Below are positions 14,766-21,921 of a stretch of DNA of 39,453 nucleotides, piece after piece. Source of the stretch: Gemmataceae bacterium (lineage in GTDB: Bacteria; Planctomycetota; Planctomycetia; Gemmatales; Gemmataceae); contig JAIEQO010000260.1 in the NCBI GenBank assembly GCA_019747655.1, positions 1 through 39,453 of the forward strand, read 5' to 3'. The notes under the pieces were generated by a model. It made no database searches. It saw only the letters and a list, made by a program, of their open reading frames with translations, and had not been told where the DNA came from. Made by a program: the position numbers and the translations under genes. Numbering within the stretch: position 1 is the stretch's first letter; each line of letters begins with the position of its first letter.

Positions 14766-15010
14766 GGGGCCTTCGCTAGGTCGATGGACAACTGGGCCAG
14801 GGTGTCTCTCTGGAGCTGGACGGTTGACCGGCCGATGAAGTCGTCCGCCGGCTTCGCGTCCCGGACCTCCCTCAGCTCGTTCATCCTCCGCCGGATGAAC
14901 AGGATCACCTTGAAGGTCAGCAGCTCGCAGGCGTCCCCGACGAGGGCCTCGATCGGCGAGCCCTCGGCAGCCCGGATTAGCCGGTCCTGCTCTTCGGCAC
15001 CAAGTCTCAA
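14762..15010 (-). CDS. 82-aa helical protein with TTG start
   Basis: Start is TTG at 15010, chosen because a near-perfect GGAGGTGA lies 4-6 bases upstream, overlapping the helicase stop. The protein is almost wholly helical (EEQDRLIRAAEGSPIEALVG, ELLTFKVILFIRRRMNELRE) with a basic middle. It is coupled to both neighbours in the replication operon. It may be a helicase or primase cofactor; no family is recognised. Confidence 0.65.
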   Translation of the reverse strand: MRLGAEEQDRLIRAAEGSPIEALVGDACELLTFKVILFIRRRMNELREVRDAKPADDFIGRSTVQLQRDTLAQLSIDLAKAP

Positions 15011-15013
15011 GGG

Positions 15014-16603
15014 TCACCTCCGGGGTTGAATCTTGCCGGCCCGGTGCTTGGCGATGATCCCGCTGGCCGCCCGCCGGGACAGGTTCTTCGCCTTCGCCTC
15101 GGACCACCCGAGCCAGCCGACGATGTAGCCGACCTGCTTGTCCGTCGGCGGGTCGTGCTGGGCGACGCCGGCCTTGACCGGGGTCGGGCGTTCGCGGGGG
15201 TCGAACAGGTCCACCTCCCGCGTCTCGTACCGCACCGACCGGGCCGTCAACCCCGCCCGCCGGGCGACCTCCTCCTGGATCAACGCCCACTCGGCCTCGG
15301 CCCGCTCCAGCACCGCCTCCACCTCCTGCGGCCCCGGCTCGGCCCCGTCTTCCGCGGCCTCGTCCGCCTGCTGCCGGAGCAGCCGGTTCGCGTAGTCCCG
15401 CACCGGTTCGGGCAGGTCTGCCCCCAACAGGTCGGCCGTGGTCAGCAGCTTGCGGGCGCCCGGCGAGCAGAAGTCCAGCACCAGGGCGTCCGGCTTGCCC
15501 GACCGGGCGATCAGCCTCAGCCGCTCGTCCCGGTCCTGCCAGACCCGGTCCCGCCGCTCCGGGGCGTCCAGCAGGCCGGCCTCGGGCCGCAGGCACCGGC
15601 CGACGATCTGGGCCGCCAAAACCTGGCTCTGACACGGGCGGCAGATGGCGACCGCCGCACACCGGGGCAGGTCGATCCCCTCCGTCACTATACCGCAGTT
15701 GACGAGCTTCGTAAAGAGCCCGCCCTCGAAGTCGGAGAAGATTGCCGCCCGGTCGGCGTCCAGGGTGTCGTCGGTCAGCCCGCGGACGTTCCCCGGCTCG
15801 TACCGGTCCCACACCGCTTTCGCCGCCATGACCCACCGCTTGCCGGGGCCGTACACCACCGCCGGCCGGCCGCCGCACCGCTCCCGGACGGCCAGGGCCA
15901 GCTTGTGAAACGGCCCCTCCTGCAACAGCAGCTCCTCGACCGCGGAAGCCACGTAGTTCCCGTACCCGTCGGTCGGGACGGACCCCCAGTCGATCCCGGT
16001 GACCGTCATCGGCCAGGTCTTCGGGCTCACCAGCCACCCGTCCCGGATGGCGGACAGGGTCGGGTAGCGGTAGGCGACCGTGTTGAACCCGGCGGACAGC
16101 CCCATCCCGTCGCCCCGGCCGTCCGTCCAGGTGGCCGAAAACCCGCCCCACCGGCAGGCCGGGTTCTGGCGGAAGTGGTCCCGCACCCGCTGGTACGTCT
16201 GGGCGTGGGCGTGGTGCCCCTCGTCCACCAGCCACAGGCCGAAGGCGACCGGGTCGAACTGGTCCAGCCGCCCCTTCCGGCTGATCGACTGGACGGTGGC
16301 GACGACGTACCGGGTCTGCTTCTGCCCCCGGCCGGCCCGGCGGTCGGCCTGCTCCCACCCCACCCCGGCCCCCGGGTCCACCCGCTCCAGCCACCCTTCG
16401 AGCTGGACGCCCAGCTCCCGCCGGGGGACCAGGAAGCCGACCCGCCTCCCGGTCCGCCGGGCGACTTCGGCCCCGACGGCCGCCATCACCGGCGTTTTCC
16501 CGAGGCCGGTCGCCATCGACACGAGCGGGTCGAGCCCGCCGTCGATGGCGCCCAGGGTGAGGCGGACCGCGTCCGCCTGGTACGGCCGGTAGAGGGTGGA
16601 CAC
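15014..16603 (-). CDS. superfamily 2 DEAD/DEAH-type helicase (529 aa)
   Basis: GTG at 16603. Motif order fits SF2: LYRPYQADAV (Q-like region, 4-13), Walker A MATGLGKT (30-37), VDEGHH (126-131, motif II), FSATWT (155-160, motif III), GIVTEGIDLPRC (motif V, ~304-315) and QIVGRCLRP (332-340, motif VI). The C-terminal ~150 residues are helical and acidic, ending in a small basic helix-rich domain (TDKQVGYIVGWLGWSEAKAK). Family members unwind or translocate on nucleic acid; here it probably acts in phage replication with the primase downstream. Confidence 0.9.
   Translation of the reverse strand: MSTLYRPYQADAVRLTLGAIDGGLDPLVSMATGLGKTPVMAAVGAEVARRTGRRVGFLVPRRELGVQLEGWLERVDPGAGVGWEQADRRAGRGQKQTRYVVATVQSISRKGRLDQFDPVAFGLWLVDEGHHAHAQTYQRVRDHFRQNPACRWGGFSATWTDGRGDGMGLSAGFNTVAYRYPTLSAIRDGWLVSPKTWPMTVTGIDWGSVPTDGYGNYVASAVEELLLQEGPFHKLALAVRERCGGRPAVVYGPGKRWVMAAKAVWDRYEPGNVRGLTDDTLDADRAAIFSDFEGGLFTKLVNCGIVTEGIDLPRCAAVAICRPCQSQVLAAQIVGRCLRPEAGLLDAPERRDRVWQDRDERLRLIARSGKPDALVLDFCSPGARKLLTTADLLGADLPEPVRDYANRLLRQQADEAAEDGAEPGPQEVEAVLERAEAEWALIQEEVARRAGLTARSVRYETREVDLFDPRERPTPVKAGVAQHDPPTDKQVGYIVGWLGWSEAKAKNLSRRAASGIIAKHRAGKIQPRR
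15614..15628 (-). repeat. dispersed palindrome-like site, CGCCAAAACCTGGCT
   Basis: Inside helicase motif VI coding, read Gln-Val-Leu-Ala. It matches the core but could be coincidental with protein constraint. Confidence 0.45.
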
Positions 16604-16623
16604 GGGGCCGCCGGGGTTGAAGG

Positions 16624-16638
16624 TGCCAAGATTTGGCG
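16624..16638 (-). repeat. dispersed palindrome, CGCCAAATCTTGGCA in transcript sense
   Basis: Intergenic, between the ParB-like stop (16641) and the helicase start (16603). Confidence 0.88.
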
Positions 16639-16640
16639 GG

Positions 16641-17915
16641 TCACGCCACGATGGCCTTCTCGGCCTCGGCCCGCCAGTACGCCTGGAGGGCGGCCAGCCC
16701 GCCGTCCAAGCTCTTGGTCAGGGTGCCCCAGGCCGTCTCGCCGACGTGCCCGCTCCCGCCGCAGCAGACGCACCTCTTGTCGTACTTGCCCGGCTCGTTG
16801 GCCTTCTCGAAGCAGACCGGGCATTGGCCGAACGGGCAGGTCTCCAGTAGCCACTTGAGCAGGTCGGCCAGCGGCGGGAACGAGTACCGGGTGACCGGCT
16901 GGCCGTCCTTCTCGCCCGTCTTGGCGACCAGCGAGCCGCCGTCCTTCGCCAGCAGGGCCAGCCGCTCGCCGCCGGGCGAGTTGCAGATGTCGTCCACCGT
17001 CTTGGCCAGGTCGCGGGCCAAGGCCGCGGCCTTCTTGAACAGCCCGTCCCGGGACAGGAAGGCCGGGGCCAGCTTCTTCGGCAGCGGCAGCCCGGACCCG
17101 TCCCGGCCGTCCTTGCCCGACTCGGCAATCACCTGGGTGTACGCCTGGGAGACGGACATCTTCTCGTCGTCGAGCTTGGCCTGGATCGGCTTGAACTTCT
17201 CCGGGTTCTTCTCGATCGCGGCGAGGACGACCCGGGACTGCCGCAGGGACTCGTGGGACATGTTGGCCGCCTGGGCCACCTTCTCCCGCAGCGGGACGCC
17301 CTTCGGCAGGTCCAGCTTCTTCGTCTTGTACAGGGCCTCGATCTGCTCGGCCCGGCGGACGCTGTCGCTCCAGGTCGGGTTCACCCGCTGCTCGTTCTCC
17401 TCCACCTCCATCCGCAGTAATTCGGCCTCCCGGTCCCGCCCCTGGGCCGTCCCGAGGTCGATCAGGACCGCCTTCACCTCGGTCAGCCCGAGGAGCTTGC
17501 AGGCGGCCAGCCGCCGCCCGCCGTGGATCAGCCGATTCGTGCCGGCCTCCACCCCGATCGGGACCAGCAGGCCGAACCGGCCGATCGACCGGGCCAGGGC
17601 GGCCAGGTCGCCGTCATTCGACCGGTATCGCCCTTCGACGACGATGTCGGCGACGGGCACGTTCTGGGTCGCCCACTCCAGCCGCTTCCGGGCGGTCTCG
17701 CCCGCGGCCGGGCCGAAGTCGTGCTGCGGGGCCGGGGCGGGCGGCAGGGCGGCCGGCGGGTGGACGCCGTTGGCCGACGGGTCCTTGCCCATCGCCTCGG
17801 CCACCACCTTCGCCCCGTCCTTCGGGGGTTTGGCCGTCCCCTTCGGCTTCGGGTCGGCCTTCGGGACCGGCAGGGTCTTCGGCTTGGCGGGGGTCTTGGT
17901 CTTCGTCGCGGTCAC
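16641..17915 (-). CDS. ParB-like protein with C-terminal zinc ribbon (424 aa)
   Basis: GTG at 17915 with GAGG upstream. A Lys/Pro-rich N-terminal tail (~1-75) precedes a ParB-type nuclease/CTPase-like core: VADIVVEGRYRSNDGDLAAL (~86-105), then GTNRLIHGGRRLAACKLLG. A helical KorB/HTH-like region follows (REKVAQAANMSHESLRQSRV). Near the C-terminus CPFGQCPVC and CVCCGGSGH form a zinc ribbon. ParB proteins bind DNA in partition or regulation. With an HTH-like region and no ParA visible, this one may be a replication or transcription regulator and is one candidate binder of the dispersed palindrome. Confidence 0.82.
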   Translation of the reverse strand: MTATKTKTPAKPKTLPVPKADPKPKGTAKPPKDGAKVVAEAMGKDPSANGVHPPAALPPAPAPQHDFGPAAGETARKRLEWATQNVPVADIVVEGRYRSNDGDLAALARSIGRFGLLVPIGVEAGTNRLIHGGRRLAACKLLGLTEVKAVLIDLGTAQGRDREAELLRMEVEENEQRVNPTWSDSVRRAEQIEALYKTKKLDLPKGVPLREKVAQAANMSHESLRQSRVVLAAIEKNPEKFKPIQAKLDDEKMSVSQAYTQVIAESGKDGRDGSGLPLPKKLAPAFLSRDGLFKKAAALARDLAKTVDDICNSPGGERLALLAKDGGSLVAKTGEKDGQPVTRYSFPPLADLLKWLLETCPFGQCPVCFEKANEPGKYDKRCVCCGGSGHVGETAWGTLTKSLDGGLAALQAYWRAEAEKAIVA

Positions 17916-17932
17916 TGGGGGTCCTCACAGGG

Positions 17933-18262
17933 TCAGAGTTTGCCGGCCCGCCACAGGGCGACGGCCAGCCGGATGTGTTTGCAGGGCCGGCCGCGGAAGT
18001 TCCCGTCGGGGCAGTCGCAGACGCCGTCCGGTTTGACTTCCGGGTCCGGGTGCGGGGCCAGGGCTTCCACCGCGTACCGGGCCAACGCCTCCGGCCGCCC
18101 GGCGAGCTTCCGCCGGTAGCGGACCACCTCGAACCCCCGCCGGCCGGACCGGTCGCACGGGATTTCAGCGAGCTGGTAGGTGTCGCCGCCCACCCGGACG
18201 AACGCCGGGGTCGTCTTGGTGGCCGCCAGGTAGACGGTCATGGTGTCGGGGGCGGGCGGCAT
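17933..18262 (-). CDS. SWIM-type zinc finger protein (109 aa)
   Basis: ATG at 18262; another ATG at 18241 is possible but lacks any ribosome site. After a small beta domain (TVYLAATKTTPAFVRVGGDT) the C-terminus has CDCPDGNFRGRPCKH (C82, C84, C94, H96), the CxC...CxH pattern of SWIM fingers, with the usual following helix (IRLAVALWRAGKL). SWIM modules bind nucleic acid or protein partners. The gene has its own promoter (18286-18315) and sits 18 bases ahead of the ParB-like gene. Confidence 0.82.
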   Translation of the reverse strand: MPPAPDTMTVYLAATKTTPAFVRVGGDTYQLAEIPCDRSGRRGFEVVRYRRKLAGRPEALARYAVEALAPHPDPEVKPDGVCDCPDGNFRGRPCKHIRLAVALWRAGKL

Positions 18263-18285
18263 CGCGGCACTCTCGGGGCAGGGGT

Positions 18286-18315
18286 AGTCTACGAAAGAGG
18301 CCGGCCCGGTGTCAA
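18286..18315 (-). promoter_or_regulatory. sigma70-type promoter before the SWIM gene
   Basis: Minus strand: TTGACA (18315-18310), 18-base spacer, TAGACT (18291-18286). Predicted start near 18279, only ~17 bases before the ATG at 18262. A dispersed palindrome lies just upstream of the -35 box. Confidence 0.7.
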
Positions 18316-18324
18316 CACCAGGCC

Positions 18325-18339
18325 GGCCAAATTTTGGCA
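18325..18339 (-). repeat. dispersed palindrome, GGCCAAATTTTGGCA
   Basis: Intergenic copy 10 bases upstream of the -35 box of the SWIM-gene promoter. Confidence 0.85.
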
Positions 18340-18345
18340 GCGGGG

Positions 18346-18813
18346 TCACCGGCGCGATTTGGCATTCTGGGTGCCGAACCGCCAGACGCCGAGCCGGCCG
18401 TCGCAGGGGGCGGCCGCGGCCAGCGGGGCGGCGGCGGACAGCAGGAAAAAGAACGGGCCGCCGGCGTGGACGTTGCCGGCGTAGACCGGCGGCAGGTTCA
18501 CCCGGCCGACGCAGTCGGCCACGAACACGCAGCCGACGACGGCGGACAGGACCGGGTCGTAGGCTTCGGCCTCGCCGGCGGTCAGGCCGCAGTCGTCGGT
18601 CAGGAACGCCTCGGCCTCCGCGGGCTTCACGTCCGGGGCCTTCGAGGCGTGAATCCAGAGCGGGCCGCGGTGGGCCGTACTCCAGGTCCGGTTTTCGATG
18701 GGCTTGTAGCCGTGCACCAGCAGCCAGGCGTAGGGCTGGCGGACGGACAGGACCGGGTCGCCGGGCTGGGGGCCGCGGGCGATCCAGCCGGCGACCTGTT
18801 CTAGGTCGGACAT
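18346..18813 (-). CDS. ASCH-domain protein (155 aa)
   Basis: ATG at 18813 with a strong GGAGGTGAG upstream; the longer upstream frame is not needed. Residues ~17-60 carry the ASCH signature: DPVLSVRQPYAWLLVHGYKP then IENRTWSTAHRGPLWIHASK. ASCH domains share the PUA-like fold and are thought to bind RNA or modified nucleosides. Some members are amidohydrolases acting on N4-acetylcytidine, others accompany modified-base systems. It is the first gene of the leftward replication operon, divergent from the cassette array. Confidence 0.85.
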   Translation of the reverse strand: MSDLEQVAGWIARGPQPGDPVLSVRQPYAWLLVHGYKPIENRTWSTAHRGPLWIHASKAPDVKPAEAEAFLTDDCGLTAGEAEAYDPVLSAVVGCVFVADCVGRVNLPPVYAGNVHAGGPFFFLLSAAAPLAAAAPCDGRLGVWRFGTQNAKSRR

Positions 18814-18939
18814 ACTCACCTCCGTTTTGTCAAGGATCGACCGGCCGTATCGCCAGGCGGCGGCCGGTGCCGGTCGGACCGGCGTAGGCAGTGTACGGAC
18901 CTTCAGTGTCAACGGATAGGATTTTTTCCGGAATTGTAG

Positions 18940-18968
18940 TTGACGTCAGTATCGGCGGTCGATAAGAT
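18940..18968 (+). promoter_or_regulatory. strong sigma70-type promoter for the cassette array
   Basis: TTGACG (18940-18945), 17-base spacer, TAAGAT (18963-18968). Predicted start near 18975, about 640 bases before the first cassette gene. Confidence 0.75.
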
Positions 18969-18974
18969 GACAGC

Positions 18975-19614
18975 TCGGCGGCCGGTGTTTTGAAACCGGC
19001 CACCGACGGTAAGCCTAGCCGATCGGTCAGACGGCCTAGAAACACGCCTAGCGTGACCTCTAGCCGCTCCGGAAGGCTAGGCGAGCGGCCGACAACGGTC
19101 CGACGGAACTGGTCTTTCTCAAATCGCTCATCCCGGCTGAGACGGCAGGACCGTAACGTCCTGACCCCGCATAGCCGGCAGTCTGCCGACGAACACTTCC
19201 TACGGCGGACGCGGCAAGCCCGTAATAAGGCGAGCGGCTCGGTGTGCGACCGACCGCGAGCCCCCGATTCCAGAGACCGTGCGACGGCTGGAGGAGGCGG
19301 AACCGGCCCCGTCCGACAAGACAATCTGGTGTCAACCAGACCTAGTACCGTACAGTCCCAGACGCAACGGCAGACCCGAATCAGGTGCGTATCCTCAAGC
19401 CCGCCGTGAGGCTTAATCACGGTACTCGCTCGCAAGAGCGTCCGACGTAGGTTGGCCCCATTCAGGAATCGGTGCTCGCGGCCGAGGATGGAAGTGGTGC
19501 CCCGCCGCAAGCGGAACGAAACCGCCGGCCGCAAGGTCGGAGACGGTGGCGTCGCTGCCACCCGTCGGATTCCGGCTCTGCCAAATCCTGGCATCCGGTG
19601 CATGAGGAAAGCCC
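18975..19614 (+). ncRNA. candidate long structured untranslated RNA / leader (~640 nt)
   Basis: No credible gene lies between the promoter and the start at 19615. Visible structure: GGCCGGT/ACCGGCC at the predicted 5' end (18980-19001); five CTAG words in 66 bases (19015-19080); CAGGAC/GTCCTG (19146-19163); CGGCA/TGCCG (19176-19188); GGCTCG/CGAGCC (19236-19262); and CGCTC-GCAA-GAGCG with a GNRA loop (19427-19440). AAGCC/GGCTT (19397-19414) interlocks with CCGTGA/TCACGG (19404-19422), either a pseudoknot or two alternative folds. An Arg/Ser-rich frame at 18990-19409 has no ribosome site. It could be a large phage ncRNA in the style of GOLLD or ROOL, or a regulatory leader. Confidence 0.5.
19579..19593 (+). 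repeat. dispersed palindrome, TGCCAAATCCTGGCA
   Basis: 21 bases upstream of the GTG at 19615, at the end of the long leader. Confidence 0.9.
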
Positions 19615-19902
19615 GTGGAACGGACCTACGCGACCGTCAGGCTCGACCGGTTTTGCGAGCCGCAACTGTGCGGCAGCTACCCGACCGGCGACGGCCTGCT
19701 GGAATGTTTCCGGTGCGACCGCGACGGCAAGTACGCCTGCGACCGCGACAACAAGTACGCCGGAGAGATCGACCCGGAGCTGATGCTGAAGGACTCGGAC
19801 GGCAGGCTCTACCTGACCCCGGAGCCGGACACCTACCTCCGCGGCGAGCTGTTCATCCCGTCGCTCAACTCGGTGATAGTCGTCATCATCGACCCCGCCT
19901 AA
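19615..19902 (+). CDS. cassette gene 1, unknown (95 aa)
   Basis: GTG at 19615 with GAGGAAAG upstream. The N-terminal third has four cysteines (FCEPQLCGSY, CFRCDRDGKYACDRDNKY), a possible zinc site, and the C-terminus is hydrophobic beta (LFIPSLNSVIVVIIDPA). Codons 15-20 contain GCCGCA-ACTG-TGCGGC (19659-19674), a coding copy of the small hairpin found upstream of cassette genes 3 and 4. No family is recognised. Confidence 0.75.
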   Translation: MERTYATVRLDRFCEPQLCGSYPTGDGLLECFRCDRDGKYACDRDNKYAGEIDPELMLKDSDGRLYLTPEPDTYLRGELFIPSLNSVIVVIIDPA

Positions 19903-19908
19903 TGTTCG

Positions 19909-19940
19909 GCCGGCCGGCGGTAGCCATCCCGCCGGCCGGC
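19909..19940 (+). terminator. post-gene hairpin, 12-bp arms
   Basis: GCCGGCCGGCGG (19909-19920), 8-base loop, exact complement (19929-19940), 6 bases after the stop of cassette gene 1. No T run, so a terminator role is inferred from position. Confidence 0.65.
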
Positions 19941-19989
19941 ACTGTCGGCAACCGTCGAATTACGGCGGCCCGGCACCCGAGGATGCCCC

Positions 19990-20217
19990 GTGTGCACGCA
20001 CACCAACTTCCGGACCAAGAAGGCTCTCAAAGAGGCCGTCGCGTCCGGAACCCCCGTGACGGTGTACCAGCCCAACCCCTTCGGCTTCCTGGTCGCCGCC
20101 CTCACCGACGGCGAGCAAGTCGCGCTGGAAGGCCCGCACTACCCCGAACCGCACCGGTGGTACGCCACCGCCCGCGTGTCGGCGGCCGGCCGGATCATCC
20201 CCGGCTCGGTCAAGTAG
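19990..20217 (+). CDS. cassette gene 2, small phage protein (75 aa)
   Basis: GTG at 19990 with GAGG 7 bases upstream. The sequence NFRTKKALKEAVASGTPVTV then YQPNPFGFLV and EGPHYPEPHRWYA resembles a recurrent small phage protein that starts with TNF-TKKALKEAV and ends with a GPHYP-HKWY block. No biochemical role is established for it as far as I know. The ATG at 19983 would give a different, non-conserved frame. Confidence 0.82.
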   Translation: MCTHTNFRTKKALKEAVASGTPVTVYQPNPFGFLVAALTDGEQVALEGPHYPEPHRWYATARVSAAGRIIPGSVK

Positions 20218-20221
20218 TGTC

Positions 20222-20254
20222 AGCCGGCGGACGCCTCACCCGCGTCCGCCGGCT
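20222..20254 (+). terminator. post-gene hairpin, 13-bp arms, plus second hairpin
   Basis: AGCCGGCGGACGC (20222-20234) pairs exactly with 20242-20254. A second one, CCGGCCGCC/GGCGGCCGG, follows at 20259-20281. Confidence 0.65.
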
Positions 20255-20282
20255 CTGTCCGGCCGCCATTCCGGCGGCCGGC

Positions 20283-20324
20283 TCCGCAACTGTGCGGAAT
20301 ACGCCCCTGGCCCTGATTCGGAGA
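20283..20324 (+). promoter_or_regulatory. cassette leader: small hairpin plus GATTCGGAGA
   Basis: TCCGCA-ACTG-TGCGGA (20283-20298), then ATACGCCCCTG, then GATTCGGAGA (20315-20324), which includes the Shine-Dalgarno of the ATG at 20331. The hairpin and the following 11 bases recur at 20586-20612. Confidence 0.75.
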
Positions 20325-20330
20325 CTCGCC

Positions 20331-20546
20331 ATGCCCGCGAACGTGGTCCGCCGGTTCCCCGCGTCGTTCGACGCCTACCTGCGGCAGGTGGACGACTTGG
20401 TCGCCCACACCCTGGCCGGCGTCCGGCTTAACGACCTGGCCCGGCCCCGCGGCGAGCTGCACGACTGGTACACCTCCGGCGTCCGCCCCGAGAGGGCCGC
20501 CGAGAAGCTGACCGCCGGCGACGTTCACCCCGACCACCGGTCCTAG
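20331..20546 (+). CDS. cassette gene 3, unknown (71 aa)
   Basis: ATG at 20331, 7 bases after the GGAG of the shared leader. A small, mostly helical protein (SFDAYLRQVDDLVAHTLAGV) with a basic-acidic C-terminus (SGVRPERAAEKLTAGD). No motif is recognised. The start is fixed by the leader; a longer upstream frame crosses the cassette hairpins and is not credible. Confidence 0.72.
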   Translation: MPANVVRRFPASFDAYLRQVDDLVAHTLAGVRLNDLARPRGELHDWYTSGVRPERAAEKLTAGDVHPDHRS

Positions 20547-20552
20547 CGACCG

Positions 20553-20583
20553 CGGCCGGCCACCCCGCAACGGTGGCCGGCCG
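20553..20583 (+). terminator. post-gene hairpin with CCGCAAC loop
   Basis: CGGCCGGCCACC (20553-20564), loop CCGCAAC, exact complement 20572-20583; 7 bases after the stop. Confidence 0.75.
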
Positions 20584-20585
20584 TC

Positions 20586-20629
20586 TCCGCAACTCTGCGG
20601 AATACGCCCCTGACTTCCTGATTCGGAGA
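20586..20629 (+). promoter_or_regulatory. cassette leader: small hairpin plus GATTCGGAGA
   Basis: TCCGCA-ACTC-TGCGGA (20586-20601) and GATTCGGAGA (20620-20629), 5 bases before the GTG at 20635. Confidence 0.75.
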
Positions 20630-20634
20630 AACCC

Positions 20635-21369
20635 GTGTCCAAACTGGACCGACCGGCCAACCTGCCCGTGAAGGCGGTGGCCGTCAGCGGCAACCGGAAG
20701 ACCGGCCCCGTGTCGGCGACCTACGTCGCCGGCTCGACCTGCCCGGAAACCTGCCCGTTCAAGGGCGGCGGCTGCTACGGCGAGACCGGCCACGTCGGCA
20801 TCATCGCCCGGCGGCTGAACGCCGCCCCGGTGGACGACGGCGACACGGTCGGCACCCTGGAGGCGGCGATGATCGACGCCCTCCCGGCCCGGCTCGACCT
20901 CCGGCTGCACGTCTACGGCGACTACGCGGACGCGGCCCACGCCGCCCGCGTCGCCCTGGCCGCCAGCCGGTACGCCAGCCGCGGTGCCAAGCTCGGCCGG
21001 ACCCTGGCGGTGTGGACCTACACCCACCGCTGGCGAGAGATCGCCCGGCCCGCGTTCGGCAAGGTGTCCGTCCTCGCGTCGTGCGAGACGGAGGAGCAGT
21101 TGTCCCAGGCCCACAGGCTCGGCTTCGCCGCGGCCCTGACCGTGGCGGAATTCGCCCCCGGCAACGGTGCCTGGACGACGCACAACGGCTTCACCGTCGT
21201 CCCGTGCCCGAACCAGACCCGCGGCAAGGAGTGCGTGGACTGCCGACTCTGTTTCGACGACGCCCGGAACCACAAGGCCGGCGTCGTCATCGGCTTCCGT
21301 GCCAACAACAACAACACCCGGCCCCGGTTCGTCCGGTCGCTCGAAATGGCGGCCGACAACGGATCGTGA
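20635..21369 (+). CDS. cassette gene 4, cysteine-cluster phage protein (244 aa)
   Basis: GTG at 20635 after the shared leader. An N-terminal STCPETCPFKGGGCYGE (~33-49) and a C-terminal CPNQTRGKECVDCRLCF (~190-206) hold seven cysteines that could ligate an iron-sulfur cluster or zinc. Between them is an alternating beta/alpha pattern (LHVYGDYADAAHAARVALAA, VWTYTHRW, VSVLASCETEEQL) suggesting a TIM-barrel-like core. It resembles an uncharacterised phage family with a TCP-TCPFKG-GCYAE motif. A radical-SAM-like or metal enzyme is possible, but no CxxxCxxC triad is seen. Confidence 0.72.
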   Translation: MSKLDRPANLPVKAVAVSGNRKTGPVSATYVAGSTCPETCPFKGGGCYGETGHVGIIARRLNAAPVDDGDTVGTLEAAMIDALPARLDLRLHVYGDYADAAHAARVALAASRYASRGAKLGRTLAVWTYTHRWREIARPAFGKVSVLASCETEEQLSQAHRLGFAAALTVAEFAPGNGAWTTHNGFTVVPCPNQTRGKECVDCRLCFDDARNHKAGVVIGFRANNNNTRPRFVRSLEMAADNGS

Positions 21370-21372
21370 CCC

Positions 21373-21405
21373 GCGTCAGGCAGGCGTTGCGGGCCTGCCT
21401 GACGC
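21373..21405 (+). terminator. post-gene hairpin with inverted loop GTTGCGG
   Basis: GCGTCAGGCAGGC (21373-21385), loop GTTGCGG, exact complement 21393-21405. The loop is the reverse complement of CCGCAAC. Confidence 0.75.
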
Positions 21406-21407
21406 CT

Positions 21408-21440
21408 CCGGCAACCCGCCGGTAACCCCTGATTCGGAGA
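21408..21440 (+). promoter_or_regulatory. cassette leader: small hairpin plus GATTCGGAGA
   Basis: CCGGC-AACCC-GCCGG (21408-21422), then GATTCGGAGA (21431-21440), 5 bases before the ATG at 21446. Confidence 0.72.
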
Positions 21441-21445
21441 CCCCC

Positions 21446-21832
21446 ATGTCCGCGTTCGCCGTGTCCAACCTGACCATCCACCGCGTCGTGACCCTGATCG
21501 ACCCGGCGGCCGACTGTGCCGCCCTGGACAAGCTCGGCCGCGAGCTGCTGACCATGAACCGGAAAGCCCTGCTCGTCCGGTACGGCCAGTACATCGCCGA
21601 CGAAAACCTGCCCCAGAGCCGGATCGACGCCTACGAGTTCCGCCCGCTCGGTAGCGGCGTGCCCGACATCGACCGGTACAAGGCCTCCCGCTGTCTGCTC
21701 TACCAGTGCAACGAAGACCCCGAGGTCGAGTCCGACCCGCTGTACGTCAGGCTGGAAGCCGCGTCCTTCCTCCTGGCCCGGAATATCGTCGCCTACCTGC
21801 CCGAGTACGAAAAGTCCGACGCCTGGCAGTAG
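21446..21832 (+). CDS. cassette gene 5, unknown (128 aa)
   Basis: ATG at 21446 set by the shared leader. Largely helical (IHRVVTLIDPAADCAALDKL, SFLLARNIVAYLPEYEK) with an acidic C-terminal half (YQCNEDPEVESDPLYVRLEA). Not recognised. Acidic small early proteins of phages are often host-takeover factors or inhibitors; that is only a possibility here. Confidence 0.74.
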   Translation: MSAFAVSNLTIHRVVTLIDPAADCAALDKLGRELLTMNRKALLVRYGQYIADENLPQSRIDAYEFRPLGSGVPDIDRYKASRCLLYQCNEDPEVESDPLYVRLEAASFLLARNIVAYLPEYEKSDAWQ

Positions 21833-21838
21833 CCAGCC

Positions 21839-21869
21839 CGGCCGGCCACCCCGCAACGGTGGCCGGCCG
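21839..21869 (+). terminator. post-gene hairpin with CCGCAAC loop
   Basis: CGGCCGGCCACC (21839-21850), loop CCGCAAC, exact complement 21858-21869. Same stem as the hairpin at 20553-20583, 1286 bases away. Confidence 0.75.
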
Positions 21870-21882
21870 CCTCCGCCGCACC

Positions 21883-21897
21883 CGCCAAATCTTGGCG
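21883..21897 (+). repeat. dispersed palindrome, CGCCAAATCTTGGCG
   Basis: Occupies the small-hairpin slot of the cassette, 24 bases before the GTG at 21922. Confidence 0.9.
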
Positions 21898-21921
21898 GCC
21901 GGCGGTCCCGAGGTACGCACT

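Noticed and set aside
18884-18919. A minus-strand promoter for the ASCH gene using TTGACA near 18914
   Set aside because: The -35 box is perfect but no acceptable -10 hexamer lies at 16-18 bases; the true promoter of the ASCH gene remains unassigned.
18990-19409. A 139-residue Arg/Ser-rich frame in the long leader
   Set aside because: No ribosome site, no protein-like composition, and it runs through several hairpins; the structured-RNA reading is better.
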